A stretch of 64,000 nucleotides of DNA from Cinclus cinclus (taxonomy: Eukaryota; Chordata; Aves; Passeriformes; Cinclidae). Shown piece after piece: positions 1-13,697 of the stretch. The stretch lies in assembly GCF_963662255.1 (NCBI RefSeq), contig NC_085046.1:100147324-100211323 (forward strand), read 5' to 3'. The notes under the pieces were generated by a model that was not told the origin of the DNA, did no database searches, and saw nothing but the letters and a program-made list of their open reading frames with translations. A program made the position numbers and the translations under genes. Every line of letters begins with the position of its first letter. Within the stretch, counting starts at the first letter, position 1.

Positions 1-3000
1 TGTGCAAAGTAGGAGCTATGCTTCAAGAAGCAGGAAGCAGGTAATTTTAATTCTAGTAGGACACCCACAATCCCTTTCCAACCACAGGGTAATTTTCATC
101 TAGTTTAGTTAGGTTTTGGATAAACTTCTCTCTCTTATCTGTCATCTAGAAAAATGCAGAGCATGCTGAATCTCATGCAAGTGACAAAAGTACCTCCACC
201 ATCCTTAATGAACAGTGTGGATCTGGGAGCAAAATGCTCTTCCATTGCCATTAAGGCATTCCTGTCTTTAATCTTTACACTTACTATTCAGGAGCTATTG
301 ATTATACTTACTATTCAAGAAATTTCCACAGCTGTCAAATGGGCCTTAAAACAACCAGAAATGCCCTCTAGGATGTATGACTTAGTGTAAGAGAAAGATT
401 AAGGGCTGGATACATCAGTTATCTCATCTAAATGTAATTCAAATTTCAGAGACGAGTTTCCTATACAGTTCACAGAGAGAGTTGTCTAAAAAAGAGGAGA
501 ATGAATTTTGAACTCCTTTACTATATACCTGAAACAGACAGCCTGGATAGCACTTCTAATGCAGTTTAGTATCCAAATGTTGCCTGCCTCCAGAAGAGCT
601 TGAAGATTGTTCTAGTATACAAAGCTGACTATCTGTCACTTAGTGGAAGCTGTGGTAGTGAACTTCCAAATTTTAATGGCCATTTTATTTTTCATCCTGC
701 TAAAAAACCCTTGATGTTTGTCTTCAGCTTCTGTTGCTCAGAGTGAGTTTGCAGTGGTTTTTAGAAAAATTACTCTGTCATCACTCCATTCCATGCGGGT
801 CATGCCAGGTCTGCATTACAATTGTGTCCAAGCTGAAACTAGAAGTACAGTTCAACTGAATTATGTTGCTTTGAAAAAAAGTTTTGTGGATTTTGCTTAG
901 TCTTTTCTTCTGCTACCTCTCTTTTGATGTCCCTCAACTCATCTGCCATCAGCTGGACTCATGGCTCCTAAGATCTATAAAAATGATGATGATAATATTG
1001 AATTTTAACATCCAATAGCATCTTCCACATGTTGCTTTGCTCGTATCTAAAACCTGGAGTGCATTTTTGAAGCATGGTTAATGGAATGCTGGAAGATTTG
1101 ACCGAGAGTACTGTTTGTTTTATCCCTTTGTTAAGTTCTAGAATCCAATTAGACATTGTGCGTCTGCAAAATAATTACAGAGTGAATGCTGTTAACTGGA
1201 ATACTTCACATGATGCAATTCTTCTCCTCCCCCCCCCCCCGCCAAATGTTGTGCAGATGTTCTAAAAGAGCACTGAGCTGTGTAGGAACATGGAGATTAG
1301 CTTATGCCAAAACACAGTCAGACACAGCTGTAGTAGAGAAAGATGGGCTTAGAACTAAGACTTAAAGACTTACCTTTTACTGCTAGATTATATTTTGCTG
1401 TGCTTTCATTAATGAGATATTTCAACACATAAATATCTGAGGACTCTGGTCTAAGTTAATTGCAAATTAATTCATTAAATCCTAGACATTTTGGGAAAAA
1501 ATCCCCCAAAATCGAACCTGAAGAAATAAAAAACCCAAGCTCAAAGTTTAATGCAATACTGCAGATATGTAGCAGAAGATCCTGGGCAGCACAATAGAGC
1601 CAAAATATAGCCAGTGCTGTAAATGCTGAAAAGGTCTCTTTGTTTTAAGGCTCATAAACTGCAGACAGAACTTGGTATGTTTGTCCTGGCTTTTGGTCCA
1701 GGCAGTTGTTTGCAAACCATGTCTCTGCAGTCAGAGCAGATGTGGCAGTAAAGCTGAAACGCAGCAGACCTTGCTCTATTCTTCTTTCCCACTCTTTGTA
1801 ACAGAGAGGCAGAGGATTTGGCCCGGGAAAAGTACTTCAAAGATTGGACCACATGCTGAGAGAGGAAACACTGAAGGTATTGGATGGACAGTACTGGACT
1901 TTAGTTATTCTCACTGCCAATCCTGTTGTATTCCTTTTAAACCAATTGGGTTGTAGGTTCCATGGCAATAATTGTTGTTTTCGGGAAAGAGAAAATTCTC
2001 AGGACTTCACAATGGCAGACAAGTCTAGAGATTATCTCTGGGAGGGGCAGAGAGTATTAGACAGCCACATCTTGAGTGTCATAAAATTTCTTAATAACAA
2101 AAGGAAGCTGAGTGGAGGTTGTTGTAACCAGGATAATTACTGGTTCTGAGCCTGGAGATAAGATGGGACTAAAAAGATACAAGGAAAGGGGAAAAGTAGT
2201 GTTTCAGTATTTCTTAGGTTTTGGTATGTCTCATCCATGCCCTCCCTGAGAGAGATCAAGGCAAACCTACCCCCCTGCTCTGGCTGACTTGTAAACTCAT
2301 CACAGATGTTTGGCAGGAACAGAGGCATTATACTTTCTGAGGATACTGTTTTCCATGCCAGGAATCAACTTCAAGCAGTTTTGCTTACATGGGGTGTTTT
2401 TATTTTATAACCTTTTACATCTTGTGCTGTTGTGAGTTTTTTGTTTTTGATATGCATAACAGCCAATGGTAGCTGCAATTTTCTTGACCTTTCCCTGTGA
2501 AGATACCTAAGCTCCAATATGAGGACATCTGGAGAAATTCAGGGATCAGCTGGAATTTCATACAACATGCTGATGCATGTTGCTGAGCTTCTGATGGAAG
2601 TGTGACTGCTCCTGAAATAATGATGATAAGTTCTTTACACAGAATCATGTTGTGACTCAGATTCACTTTCAGGTAAATAAACTAAAACTGGTTGAAATGT
2701 AAAAGGACAGCAGAAACTCATATGTTCAATTTTTCTTGGTCTTATATTTTGGTCTCTTTGCAGTAGCCTTTATTAGGTTGTTTTAGGTCAAGCATCTTTT
2801 CAAATAATTATCTCATCTGACTGATGATTACAAAGAATTTTAGTAGTCATCCCAGTTAAGCAAGAAGTACGTGAATGAAATGGATACATTCATCTGAAAA
2901 CACTTGAGTTTCACAGTGTGGTTTTTTTAATGTGGTTTTTCTGGTACTTTCTGCTGTGGAGTTTCCTCCGTGGGAAATATTTCCATGCTCTCTGGAAAAC

Positions 3001-6000
3001 ATATTCCAGCTTCCTCTTTAAACCAGAAGACTATGTATGTGAAACCAAATCCTTATTATTTTGATTATTTTTTTTTTCTTTTTATTCACTTACGGTAATA
3101 ATGCCTTCTGGGTGATATGTGCTATGTGAACTAGACGTTTCCTGATATGGACTGAACATTACACTTGTATATGTCAAACATGAAGTTATTCTATGGTGTC
3201 CCATTTCTCCTGAAAAATAAATAACACTCAGTAAAGATTTCTAGTAGAATTGGCAAGTAATTCAAATCCATACCATTTGCTCAGAGTTATTACTTTCTTC
3301 CTTTCCTCCCCTCTCCTTGTGAAAAGCAGTCCTCAAGGATCTGTCTGAGAAAATACTGATTTGTGGTGCTATGCAGAAGGCTGCTTAAACTTACAGCAAT
3401 CACCAGATTAGCGTCATAAGATGAAGGAGTTCATTTGGTATGCTCCTCACTTGCCTCTCGATGATTAATATAACTATTCAATAATCTTGATGATTACTGG
3501 CTAATTATATTAATTATATCCAGTGGAGTGGAATAATCACCTGAGATACAGGTCACTCCATTTCCCTTTGTGTGTGTCCTTAGGAAGCATCTATTTAAAT
3601 GGCTTGCAGAGAAACTGATTTTCTGTAGAAAAATACCATTAAGTATTTTTTTCCCCCAGAAATGCCTGTAAGCCTCAAGAATGGAGCATGGCAAATTGGA
3701 AGAATGGGCTTTTTTTCCTCTCCACATGGACATTCTATAAACAAAGTTTTTATCTGTTGGTGTGCCATCTGTGGGTAATATTCTTGCTACATTCTGCTGA
3801 GATACAGGTACTTTTAAATCTGTCATTTTAATTTATAGCTGATCTAATCCATCAGTTTATTTTTAAGGAGAATAAGTTATCAAGAGGACTGGAAATTTGA
3901 TAATGTTGCTTTATTGTCTTCTTGTTTACCTATATATATGACAAAATATATCATGTTCAAAAATGTAAACATAACCACATTGAAAAAAAGACAACTTTGA
4001 GAATACTGGCTTCATTTCAAGATGTTTGCAGCTGAATATTTTCTTAATTTGTTGTCTTTCCCAATTATTTATTTATTTGCAGTGAGTTGCCATATTTTTA
4101 GAACTCTTCATAAACAGGAGGACTGGAGTGTTGGTGCTGAATGAGAATGGCCCCTTCACTTCCATTCATAAAATTCAATAACTCTACTGCAGTTTTAAGT
4201 AAAAAATTTTTTTGTATCTTCTTTCCACTGCTCATTGTATGACTGGGAAATCAGTGTTTCATATGATAAGGATTTCTTAGAACTCTTCTTCTTCAAAGGA
4301 AATAATGAGTGCTGTTGCTAGCTGTAGCATTATCAGCATGGTAGTGCGGTTATAGCTTGATGCTTCCTACTGAGAAATCTCCTTTTTGGTTTCTGGAGGA
4401 TTCTGTTGAGGAACATAAAATTTCCCCTTGCAAGCATGGTGTGAGACCTCCCCAGGTTTTGTGGAAGGTGAAGAAAGATCCATCAGGGTCTGAACCTGTT
4501 CTGAATACTGTTTACAAATGTGAAATACTAATGCCTTTTTTTTGCTTTGCAAACCTGTTGAGTTTCCTAATTCCACTTGTGCTTTGGAGTATCCTATTTT
4601 TCAGCACTGATGAAACTAAAGATTGTACCTTTATGGCCCTCAATCCTCATTTTATGTCCTAATGTGTTTACAGAAAGAAAGACCAAACCATGAACAAGAA
4701 TATTAGATTTTCTCTTCTAGACAAAAGCCATTTGAAGAGACCTCAGGAAAAATCTGTTGCATTTTACTGCTTACTGCTGTGATTCTCCATCTCTTCTTTC
4801 TTCCCAGGCCTTCCCAACAACTTCTTTTTTTGTGTGTTGTACTTGGAAGGCTGTGGTGGTGGACATAATGACATTGTCTCTGGCAAATAATTTTACCCAA
4901 CCTCCATGAAACGTTACATCACCATGCTTTGAATCTCTAAATGCCTAGAGTGAATGCATTTGCAGATTTCTCCACGGTTATTGAAAAGGAAACTCCTTAT
5001 GGGTATGATTGGTCAGGTCATGGTCCCATGGGATAACCCATAGGATTTTCATATCTGCCTACATGTTATATATATATTTTTTTGTTTTTCTTTTTTTAGG
5101 ACTGGCCACCAAATCAGAAAAGGAAACTTGTAGAGAAGTTTCCAGGAAGATTTTTGCAGATTTGTTTGCAAGTCAAACTTCAAGTTCTTTCTTTCCTTTG
5201 AAAATGCTGCAATTACAGCTGGGGGGATTGTTTGTATGTGCACATTTGTAAACTCCATTCAAAGGGACTTGTAATGATAAAATTAAAAAGTTGGTCAGAA
5301 GCAGAATTAGCTGGGTCCAAAGCTCATTAGCAGAAGTTTTACTAAAACCAGCTGCGTGTAATATTGATATGAGACAGAACAGAAAGGCTTGTTCACAGCA
5401 GGCAAAGTTTCACTGCTTAATAATGACTACTTTGGATTCAGTCCAGTGAATAGTTTAACTTTATAAATAATGCAATCTTGCAACAATTTCCTTTCTCAAG
5501 ATTTGCTCTCCTTAATGATTTCAAACCTACCCTGTCCCATGCTATTACACTGCTTTAAATGGCTGTGAATTGCTGGTAGTTATGTGGACGTTTTTCTGCT
5601 CCCTCTTTCAAACTGACCCTTCAGTTAAAAGTAAATTATCTAAAGAGAAAAGAAAAAAAGGGTCATACTGTCTCTGCATGACCTGTTCTACTGGAGACAA
5701 CCACAAAATGAGACTTCTTTTTAGCTCTAGAATCACTTTATTCATTTCTCTTGGGGATTACTTATTTAACTGGAATGACTTATTTCAGTATCTTTCAATG
5801 CCAGGGGACTAAGCATTTCTATTTCATGCAGTCAAGAGAGTGGAGAAGGTGTGGAGATGACTGGCTTCACATCTCCACTAGTTAAGAAAGACAGGTTCTG
5901 GATGTGCACCTTCATGTTAGGTATTGCCCATAAGAAGGTCTCCCTATCTGTGAAGTTTTGGACTTGCTGTAAAAAGAGGAAGTCTTTTTCTCTGGTCATA

Positions 6001-9000
6001 CTTGGTCTTCTCTGTACGAAACATTTACCATATCCTCATAGCACATGGTTGCAAACCAGGAATCATAACCCTGCAGTTCCTTAGGGTTTTAGAAAAGGTG
6101 TTGACTCTGCATTTTGGGTTTGAATCTGTGTGGTTTGTATAGCATGAATACAAATGTTTCTATGTGTGAAGGATGAAAAGTGAATTAATGCAGAGGGGAG
6201 CTGAAGTTTCACCAAGGGTTGAGTTATCTCAGAGTTCATGTTTGTGTGTGTGCATGTGCGTATGTTTGACTTTTGGTTTTGTACTTTCATTTGCTTACAG
6301 GTGGCTAAAAAGTAATCAGATATCAGCTCCCTCTGACTCCTACACCATAAAAATGTATCTTGACTCATATTTTCTGTATTTTGAATTCATTCTGCGTAAT
6401 TTCTATTCACTTGTATAAATAAAGCTGCTAACAAATATTAAATTTTTGAAAGTATTGAAAGGAAGGAATAGAAACTTAATGGCTGTGGCAGACTGTACCA
6501 TCTGTCATTCACTGAACCTGGACACAAGGATTTGAAGACTTGAGGCAGTAGAACAAAGTTTCAAAAGTGCTGGAAAGTTACTTGCTGCAGCAACATCCAT
6601 CTGGAGTCAGTGGTGAGGTTAGAGACCTAAACTCTTCAGGAGGATAGGCAATGGGCTATGGATTTATTCTGTATCATTGCCAGCTGTGTGGAAATACAGT
6701 GGAAATAGGGGCTGCATCAGGTCTGCCAGCTTTCCTGATTTTATTGCAGGGCTTTCTGCTGTTTCCCTTACTCCATCTCAACAGATGTAGTCCTATGATT
6801 GCACAAGAATTTTGGCCTTTATTTAGTAAGAAAGAATTTCTATACCCCTGATTAGGGAGGTAAAGCATGGGGAAGCATGAGAAAGTGAGACTACGATTCA
6901 TATGGATGAGATACTCAGAGTTACATAAGAAATTTGTTTTCGTTTTTGTTTTTTTCTCCTACTACTCCCAATTTTGGAAGCTTCCTCAAGATTTTCTCAC
7001 TTAGAATGTAAAGCCAGTTTAAAAATTGCATTTTTACTCTAGTTTCAGCCTATATTCCTAAATAATTGTAACACAAATTCTATCATCTACCTTACAAGTT
7101 TAATTTAAAAGTTCTTAATCTGATTAATTCTTTAGATAGCACATCCAAAATAAAGCTTTGAGTTTTTTTCTCCCCTGACTATCCTAATTTGAAATTACCA
7201 CATACACTGTCTATTTTCTATCATGCTCTGTCTTGTTGCGGAGATAGAATCAAATTTAATTGCAAATTAACTCTTTGTTTTTTGTCCTCTCTGTAGAATC
7301 CACAATAGAAATGACAGGAAATAAGAATTTAACTGAAATAACAAAGTTAAATCAAGTAGTTTTGCTGTTTGTTTGAGTTAGAGCAGTAGAAAGTGTGAGG
7401 AAAAAAACCCTCACAAATCACCATGGAAGAACTCTTGATGCTTTTTATAACTTCATTGTTCTCTATGATTTACATTCTTTAGATGCTGAATTCAGAAATA
7501 CAAATGATGAAAGACAGATTTTATCTTGAATACCAACACAAACAATTTCACTGTCTTTTTAGAGTAAATCTTTCCTTTTAAAGACACATAGATAACCTCT
7601 TAATATCAAAGAAACAATCTCACATCTAATTGGAAAGATTTTATGCTTGTGATCTATTTACAGAAAAATGCAACATTATTTCACAGTCAGTGCCTCTTTT
7701 TTTGCACCATCTTTCCCATCTCATTCCATCCCCGCCTATTGCATCCCACCCTATCCCTTAATGAAGCATTATGGAATTTCAAAAAAAGGCAAAACATTCT
7801 AAAGCTGAAATCCAGCACATTAAATTCACCAGTTCTAATAAGTGATGTATAAAATTTGTTGAAAACAGTCCTTAAAAAATAATTTTTTAAAAATTCATTC
7901 CATGAATAATTTGTTTGCAGCTTTTAATCTTTGTTTTTCCCGTATTAACTTTGGGCTCATATATTATTTCTCAGATGTACACACATGATTCTTGTAATGT
8001 TTTATTGATTTGCAGAAAGCTACAGAAGTATATAATCATGTCTATTTGGGCCAGAAATTCCTAAAACAATTGTCGTAGGCATATCCTGAAAACCCAGTAT
8101 ACAAAAACACAGTCTGCAAGTGATTACCAGAGATGATTGCAAGCAATACAAAGGTTATTTTGACATATCTTCATATCTCATTTCTGTCTCTCTGAGACAC
8201 TCAGAATTACAGCAGTAATTCTCTGAAGAGGAAGAGTGCTGATAGCACTTTTGGGAGGACCGTCCCTGTAGTTTGCTATCAGGGAGATGACCACCAGCTC
8301 TTGCTGTTACAGACCACAGGGAAATACAGTCTATGGAACAAGTGCTAGAACATACATCCAACCATACCTTTTTTATAATACATTTCTTCTGTGCCTCTTA
8401 ATAGATTCTTAGATTCTGGAAGAATGTGGCAGGTTGACTGTTGTCCATCAAAGACATGTGTCTGATTCTTAGAGTAGAGAATAGTTCAGGATAAAAGCAT
8501 GTTGCAGAAACTTGGTGTAGATTATGGTGCAAAATATGACCACTGGCAGCGGTGAGGTTCCTTGCTTCTCTTGTTAATTCACATAATAGGAGCACTATCC
8601 ACAGAATCCACCTTTCTCTGAACCTCATAAGCAAACATATTTTTTGGATGAAAACAGTTAAAACCAGAGTTGGAGATCTCACAAATCAAGTTCAAAGCCA
8701 CTCATGTAAATTCCAACATATTTCTTCTTGTAGTGGGGTCAGAAACTCTAAAGAGGTTCCTCCTGAAACATGTGTGTGTCAGCAAAATGCATGGAAAATC
8801 ACTTATTTTCCCTGTTAAACATTTGCAAACTTGCTTAAAAGACCACACAGAATTATTTACTGATGTACTCCAGATTCAGTTCTACTCTAACACATAAATA
8901 AGTTGACCGGCTTTCAAGCAGACAGATGTTGCAAATAATGAGCACAGGGGCTTAAAGAAATCACACCTTCAAGTTCTTTTGTATAATCATGAGGACAAGA

Positions 9001-12000
9001 AATGCATTCTTATTTTCATAATAATAAAAAAAATAATTATAAAAAGTTAAGTACCATTTATACTCACAAGTGTCTATGCATTTGTTATTTAGGAAAGAAA
9101 TGCCCAGCATCAGAATGTAGCTTACCTCAACAGGCTTGCCCCACAATTTTTAAAATGGCACTTCCTTCAAGTAAATACCACAGTATTTACAAAGGCAGCC
9201 CAAGGCCATATTGAAGTCTCATTGAGTGTGATATCAATCTCAGAGAAAACCATTAATCAAATTTAGCCTTATCCCTATTTTCTGTTTCGTTCATGAAAAT
9301 GAATGGTTGAATTTTCCATAAAACCATGGAACTGCTCTTTGATTTCAGGAGTTTTGGCTGGGGGGCTTTCATGAATTGTGCTGCAATGTCTTTTGCAACC
9401 TTAAGCCTGGGAGAAACAAAGAGGAAAAAAATCTTCTAACAGGTTATATCTCTTCTAGTATGAGGCTCACTGAATGAAAAGAATCTCAGTTTTATCAATT
9501 CAGTTCTGAGGTGCTTTTGCACTATGAATATGTGCAGATGAAATCTGAAAGCAGTTACAACAGTATTTATCAAAATAATTCCTACAAGTTTATAGAGGTC
9601 TATTTTTAATTAACCAGAAATTAACTCTTTCAGAAGTGATTAGGAAATGGAATGAGAGATATCTTCATGTTTAACTCAAAATTAGAATTAAGAATGAATG
9701 TAAATATCTTGAGAGTCAAAAATATTTGGCTAATGAAATGCAAGATGTATACAAATATTAGATGAGATTAATTTGAAATTTGCAGGTCACTTTTTCAGTA
9801 GCAAGAGTTTGAATTCTACAAATAAGAAAGAAACAGTGGTGAAAGAAATTATCTACTGTTTGCTTCAGAAAACTGGCAGCTCTTACCCTTGTTATTTTAA
9901 TGAAACTTCAGGAGGATAAGAACAATTTCACTTTCTTTTAAAAAGTTGTTTCATTTTCTTCCTTAGTACAAGCTTCATGAATTTCTATATCATTCAGACA
10001 TGAAAAAAGAATGTTAAGTTATTCCTTAAAGGGCACCGAAGACTTCGTAATATATTCTGATGAAGGAATTGTTTTAACACTTGTTCAGTGTTTTCTTTGT
10101 CCTTGCCCCTTGTTGCAGTAATTGTCTGGGTATGTTTGTAAGACACAAGTAGTAAGGGCTGTTATCTGAATTTTAGCCCTTGCACAGTGTTGATAAGGGG
10201 GGATAACAATGTCCACACCTAGGGGTGGGTCTTGGCTTGTACCAAGACAAAAAAAGCACTTCTGAGCAGGGTCTGATGGAAGTGAAAGTTTGCTGCAGTT
10301 TACCTGTGTGGATTAGTGGATTGTAAACCAGTAATAATTTTAGGTCTGGCTGGAACTCACCCATTTTATAAGGAGAAAATATCTTATGAATACTGAGGGC
10401 TCCTACACCTCAGCAGCAGATACAATCTTTCATAGATAAAGGAATTTCCTGGGAAATTATCTTAAGGACCATTGAAACAAATAATTCTGGATCTGTGTCC
10501 AGACATCCACAGAGAAATAGTGCCTTTGGACGTGCTCTGCTGGACTGTGCCCGTCTATTTGCAGGGATCCCAGTACCTGGTTAACAGTTTGCTCACAGGT
10601 AGAACCAGAGAAGAGTTTAGGGACATTGCAACAGAAGGTGTAGGCACAGACTTACTGCCTATACCATTAAAAGAGGTGTGGTATCACAGCAGGAGTTGAT
10701 GCAGAAAAGGCTGAATTTTTTACTCATCTCCTTGCAAATTTTAGTAAGATATGTCCAGAAAAATGGTTATTAAAGTATTGAATTCCTGCTCTACAAGCTC
10801 TTTCACAGAAACATTGTTTTGTAATTTGCTCACATTTTATTTTTCCTCAGAAATTGATGGGAGACATGACAACCAGCATTAGAACTAACTTGCAACACAA
10901 AAAAATAAAATGACTATTCACTATTATTTAGATAAATAATTTGAATGTGATGACCAGTGTCTGGAGAAAATATTTCAAGAGTTTCCATCTGTATTTGGGT
11001 GACTAAGCCAGTGAAAGTCACCAGCACTGTGGATATAGCTTTGGGATTTAAGCATGACTTTTCAATGTTAACAAGGAGTAGGGAAGACTGGAATCTGTAC
11101 TGATGCATAGCTGGCAGAAAATATATTTATCCTGATGTCATCCAGGATTGAACTAGTCTTAAAAGTTGTTCTCATATGAAGACTGGGAATCATGCTCTGG
11201 GTGCTATGAGACTCTAATGCATCACATACTTTCTCTCTTACTGCAGTGCTTTCAGCACCACTTAAGATTGCACTTAGAAGCCAGACCAAACAGACTCCAC
11301 AAAAATTAACTATTCTCATCAATGAATGTTCTCTTCCCAATGTTTTTGAAATAAGAGTTTTCTTCCTTTCAGTAGCCTTTCCCCAAGCAATAATTATCAT
11401 CCTAATTGGTTGTAATTTATACCCTTATTATTAGGAAATCCAGGGAATGAAAACTAAGAGACAACCACAAGATCTGCTGAATCTGAGTCCCACATGTAAT
11501 TGCTTGTGCATATCTGCAGAGCTTTCCTTACACACTTTCCCTCCCTGAAGCAGATATCAAGGATTTAGCTTTAAAAGAGCTAAGTCTGTGAGTAGTAGGT
11601 GCACCAGAGAAGAATTCAAAATGTTTACTGCTTGTCACCATAAGTAATACTTATGATGATAAAAACGTCCTTCTGATGAATTTGTTCTGCCTTGAACAAA
11701 AAGAAAACTCTATAAGAGTTGCCAAATTGCAACTCCCTTTCATGAAGAATATGTTTCCAGGAGCTTTCCAGAAATATTAAGAAGTTTGAAGATAAGACCG
11801 TTACTGGAGAAGAGATAACTATGTAATTATTAAGAAACAATTGCCAGTCACTGCTGCTCCAAAAGAAATTGGATTATTCTGAAAGGAGTTATTAAGAAAG
11901 GGTGTGGAAGATCTTTCTAAAATATCAGAAAATGAGAAAATATATGTTAAGATGGTATGATGACAAAGGGATCAATGAGGCAGATGTGGGAGATGATTCG

Positions 12001-13648
12001 ATCAAAAGAATAACATTTTTAATTCACATTTTTAATGTGAAAAATCCACAGCTTCCATATATAATCTGCAAGTTTGACAGTGGGCGTTTGCATGTGTACT
12101 CATATAGGAAAACGATAAAATTTTGTAAAATATGACACTTCACGTTCACATACCAAAAAGTATTGTAGCCAAGAACATTCTTGATTTCAATGACAAGAGC
12201 TCAGTTAGATGTGAACTGGAGTAGCCTGACTGTCTTCCAAGGAGATCCATGGTTGTACCCCTGATAATCTGTTGCACACATCATGGGATCAAAGGTGACC
12301 ATCTGCATTTTTTCTTCTGGCTCATATCTTGTTTACACTGTTCAGAGCACTAATATTTTACTTTCTCTTTAGGCACTTCCACTTAATGATTGGCTTTCCT
12401 TTCCCATACCTAACTGATATTTAAGCTATTAGCAAAATATTTGAACCATGATTATAAGCCATTAACTTCCTATGATGAAGATGTATATAAGAGAACGCAT
12501 TATCTTATTAGATAAAAGAATTATCAGGTACTGCATAAATTTCCCTTCAACCAGTAGATTACACCTAGAGTGCTCTGAACTTCTGGCCCTGTCGTGTTTG
12601 ATTAGCAGGCAGCACTTGGTTTGTTCAGATTCATCATGTTGTTTCTGGAGGAGTTTGACATCAGGAAGACAGCCTGTAGAATTATTTGGAATTTACAATA
12701 AAGATCATTAATAATGATTCTTTTTAAAACACTGGTCCAGTTATAAGCTAGCTGGGTCATTGTTGATGCTGTCTGTCTTTCAGGCTGTTATTGCCCACTG
12801 TGATTTTACAAGATTTTATAAGATGTGGGTGTAAGATTTTGCCTTTGGGCCAAAAGTGAGAGTCTGCATAACAAACTTGTTTCCTTGTGCCTTACTGTAA
12901 CTATGGAGACTGGGAAATGAAAGAGCTATCTTCAAGGACTTCTGAGCAGAAGAAGGGTCATGGCTGGAGAAAAAAGGCCAAACAACTCTGCACTCAATAA
13001 ACTGAAGCAGGAAACCGCAGCATGACTAATTTCTTATGTGTAATGTATCATCGGAGCTCTCCCGTTACAGTTCACTGGTGGAAATGAAGTTCATCTTTCT
13101 CTGGCTTCCAGGAAACTGCTGAGAGAAAACTCCTTTAGGCAAACCACAGCTCCAGTGCTGGGTGTTTTGCAAGCAGAAGGGCAATGATGATACCTGACTG
13201 CTCTTAGATCCAGACTGATGCTTAGCATTATCTTCTCACTGACTGAAGTTTCAGGTTCTCTTCAAAGCACCTTCGCTTGGTGAGAACTTTGGAATCCTGG
13301 TATCCAAAGCTTCAATGTGGAAGCACTCGTATTGGATCAACTCTTTTCTTCTTATTCTCCACAATAATAAGGTGAACAGCAAGAAGAACAGCTCTGATAA
13401 TGAAAATAAGCTTGCATAACAATTGGCTGTTAAAACAGGTCTTGAAAGCAAACCAACTTAGATTCTGTTCCTATTTCGATTTAATAACTCTCTTTGTGGA
13501 ACTGTGATATGGGACTCTTACTGAACTTCACAACAAAAACAAATGATTCTGTTTTCAATTTTCCTGCAGGATTTTAGATTGAGGATAAAAAGCACCAAGT
13601 ATGTATTGAGAGTGCCCAGTGATTTGGGGAGATAAAACAGGGAGTAGA

Positions 13649-13649
<1 letters not shown>
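1..13649. other. Gene-free AT-rich stretch
   Basis: No gene could be supported here. Open frames reach only about 110 codons (for example 3494-3826 minus and 11068-11400 minus), overlap each other on opposite strands, and show no recognisable domain or convincing paired splice sites. Isolated pyrimidine tracts ending in AG occur, for example at about 5099 and 6300, but the frames that follow are short or lack a good donor. Visible small-scale content is a C12 run at 1229, short T and A runs, and two copies of a homeodomain-like 15-mer at 1456 and 7256. The segment at about 10.1-10.7 kb looks somewhat unlike its surroundings and may be an old repeat. It fits intergenic or intronic DNA. Confidence 0.7.
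1229..1240. repeat. C12 homopolymer
   Basis: Twelve consecutive C residues follow a CT-rich lead-in. It is the longest C/G homopolymer I saw in the window. Its length may be unreliable because homopolymers are prone to sequencing error and slippage. Confidence 0.9.

Positions 13650-13695
<46 letters not shown>
13650..13695. repeat. (AC)23 microsatellite
   Basis: An uninterrupted AC dinucleotide array of 23 units, flanked by non-repetitive sequence. Pure arrays of this length usually mutate by slippage, so it is likely to vary in length between individuals. The 66-codon open frame on the minus strand across it (13518-13718) reads as alternating Val-Cys and is an artefact of the repeat. Confidence 0.97.

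Positions 13696-13697
<2 letters not shown>

Noticed and set aside
2563..2582. Perfect 8-bp hairpin CAACATGC/GCATGTTG
   Set aside because: About ten perfect 8-bp stems with short loops are expected by chance in 64 kb.
5060..5251. T-rich tract ending in TAG followed by an open stretch, exon-like
   Set aside because: The translated sequence matches no family, the best donor is only GTATGT-like at about 5236, and no neighbouring exon is visible.
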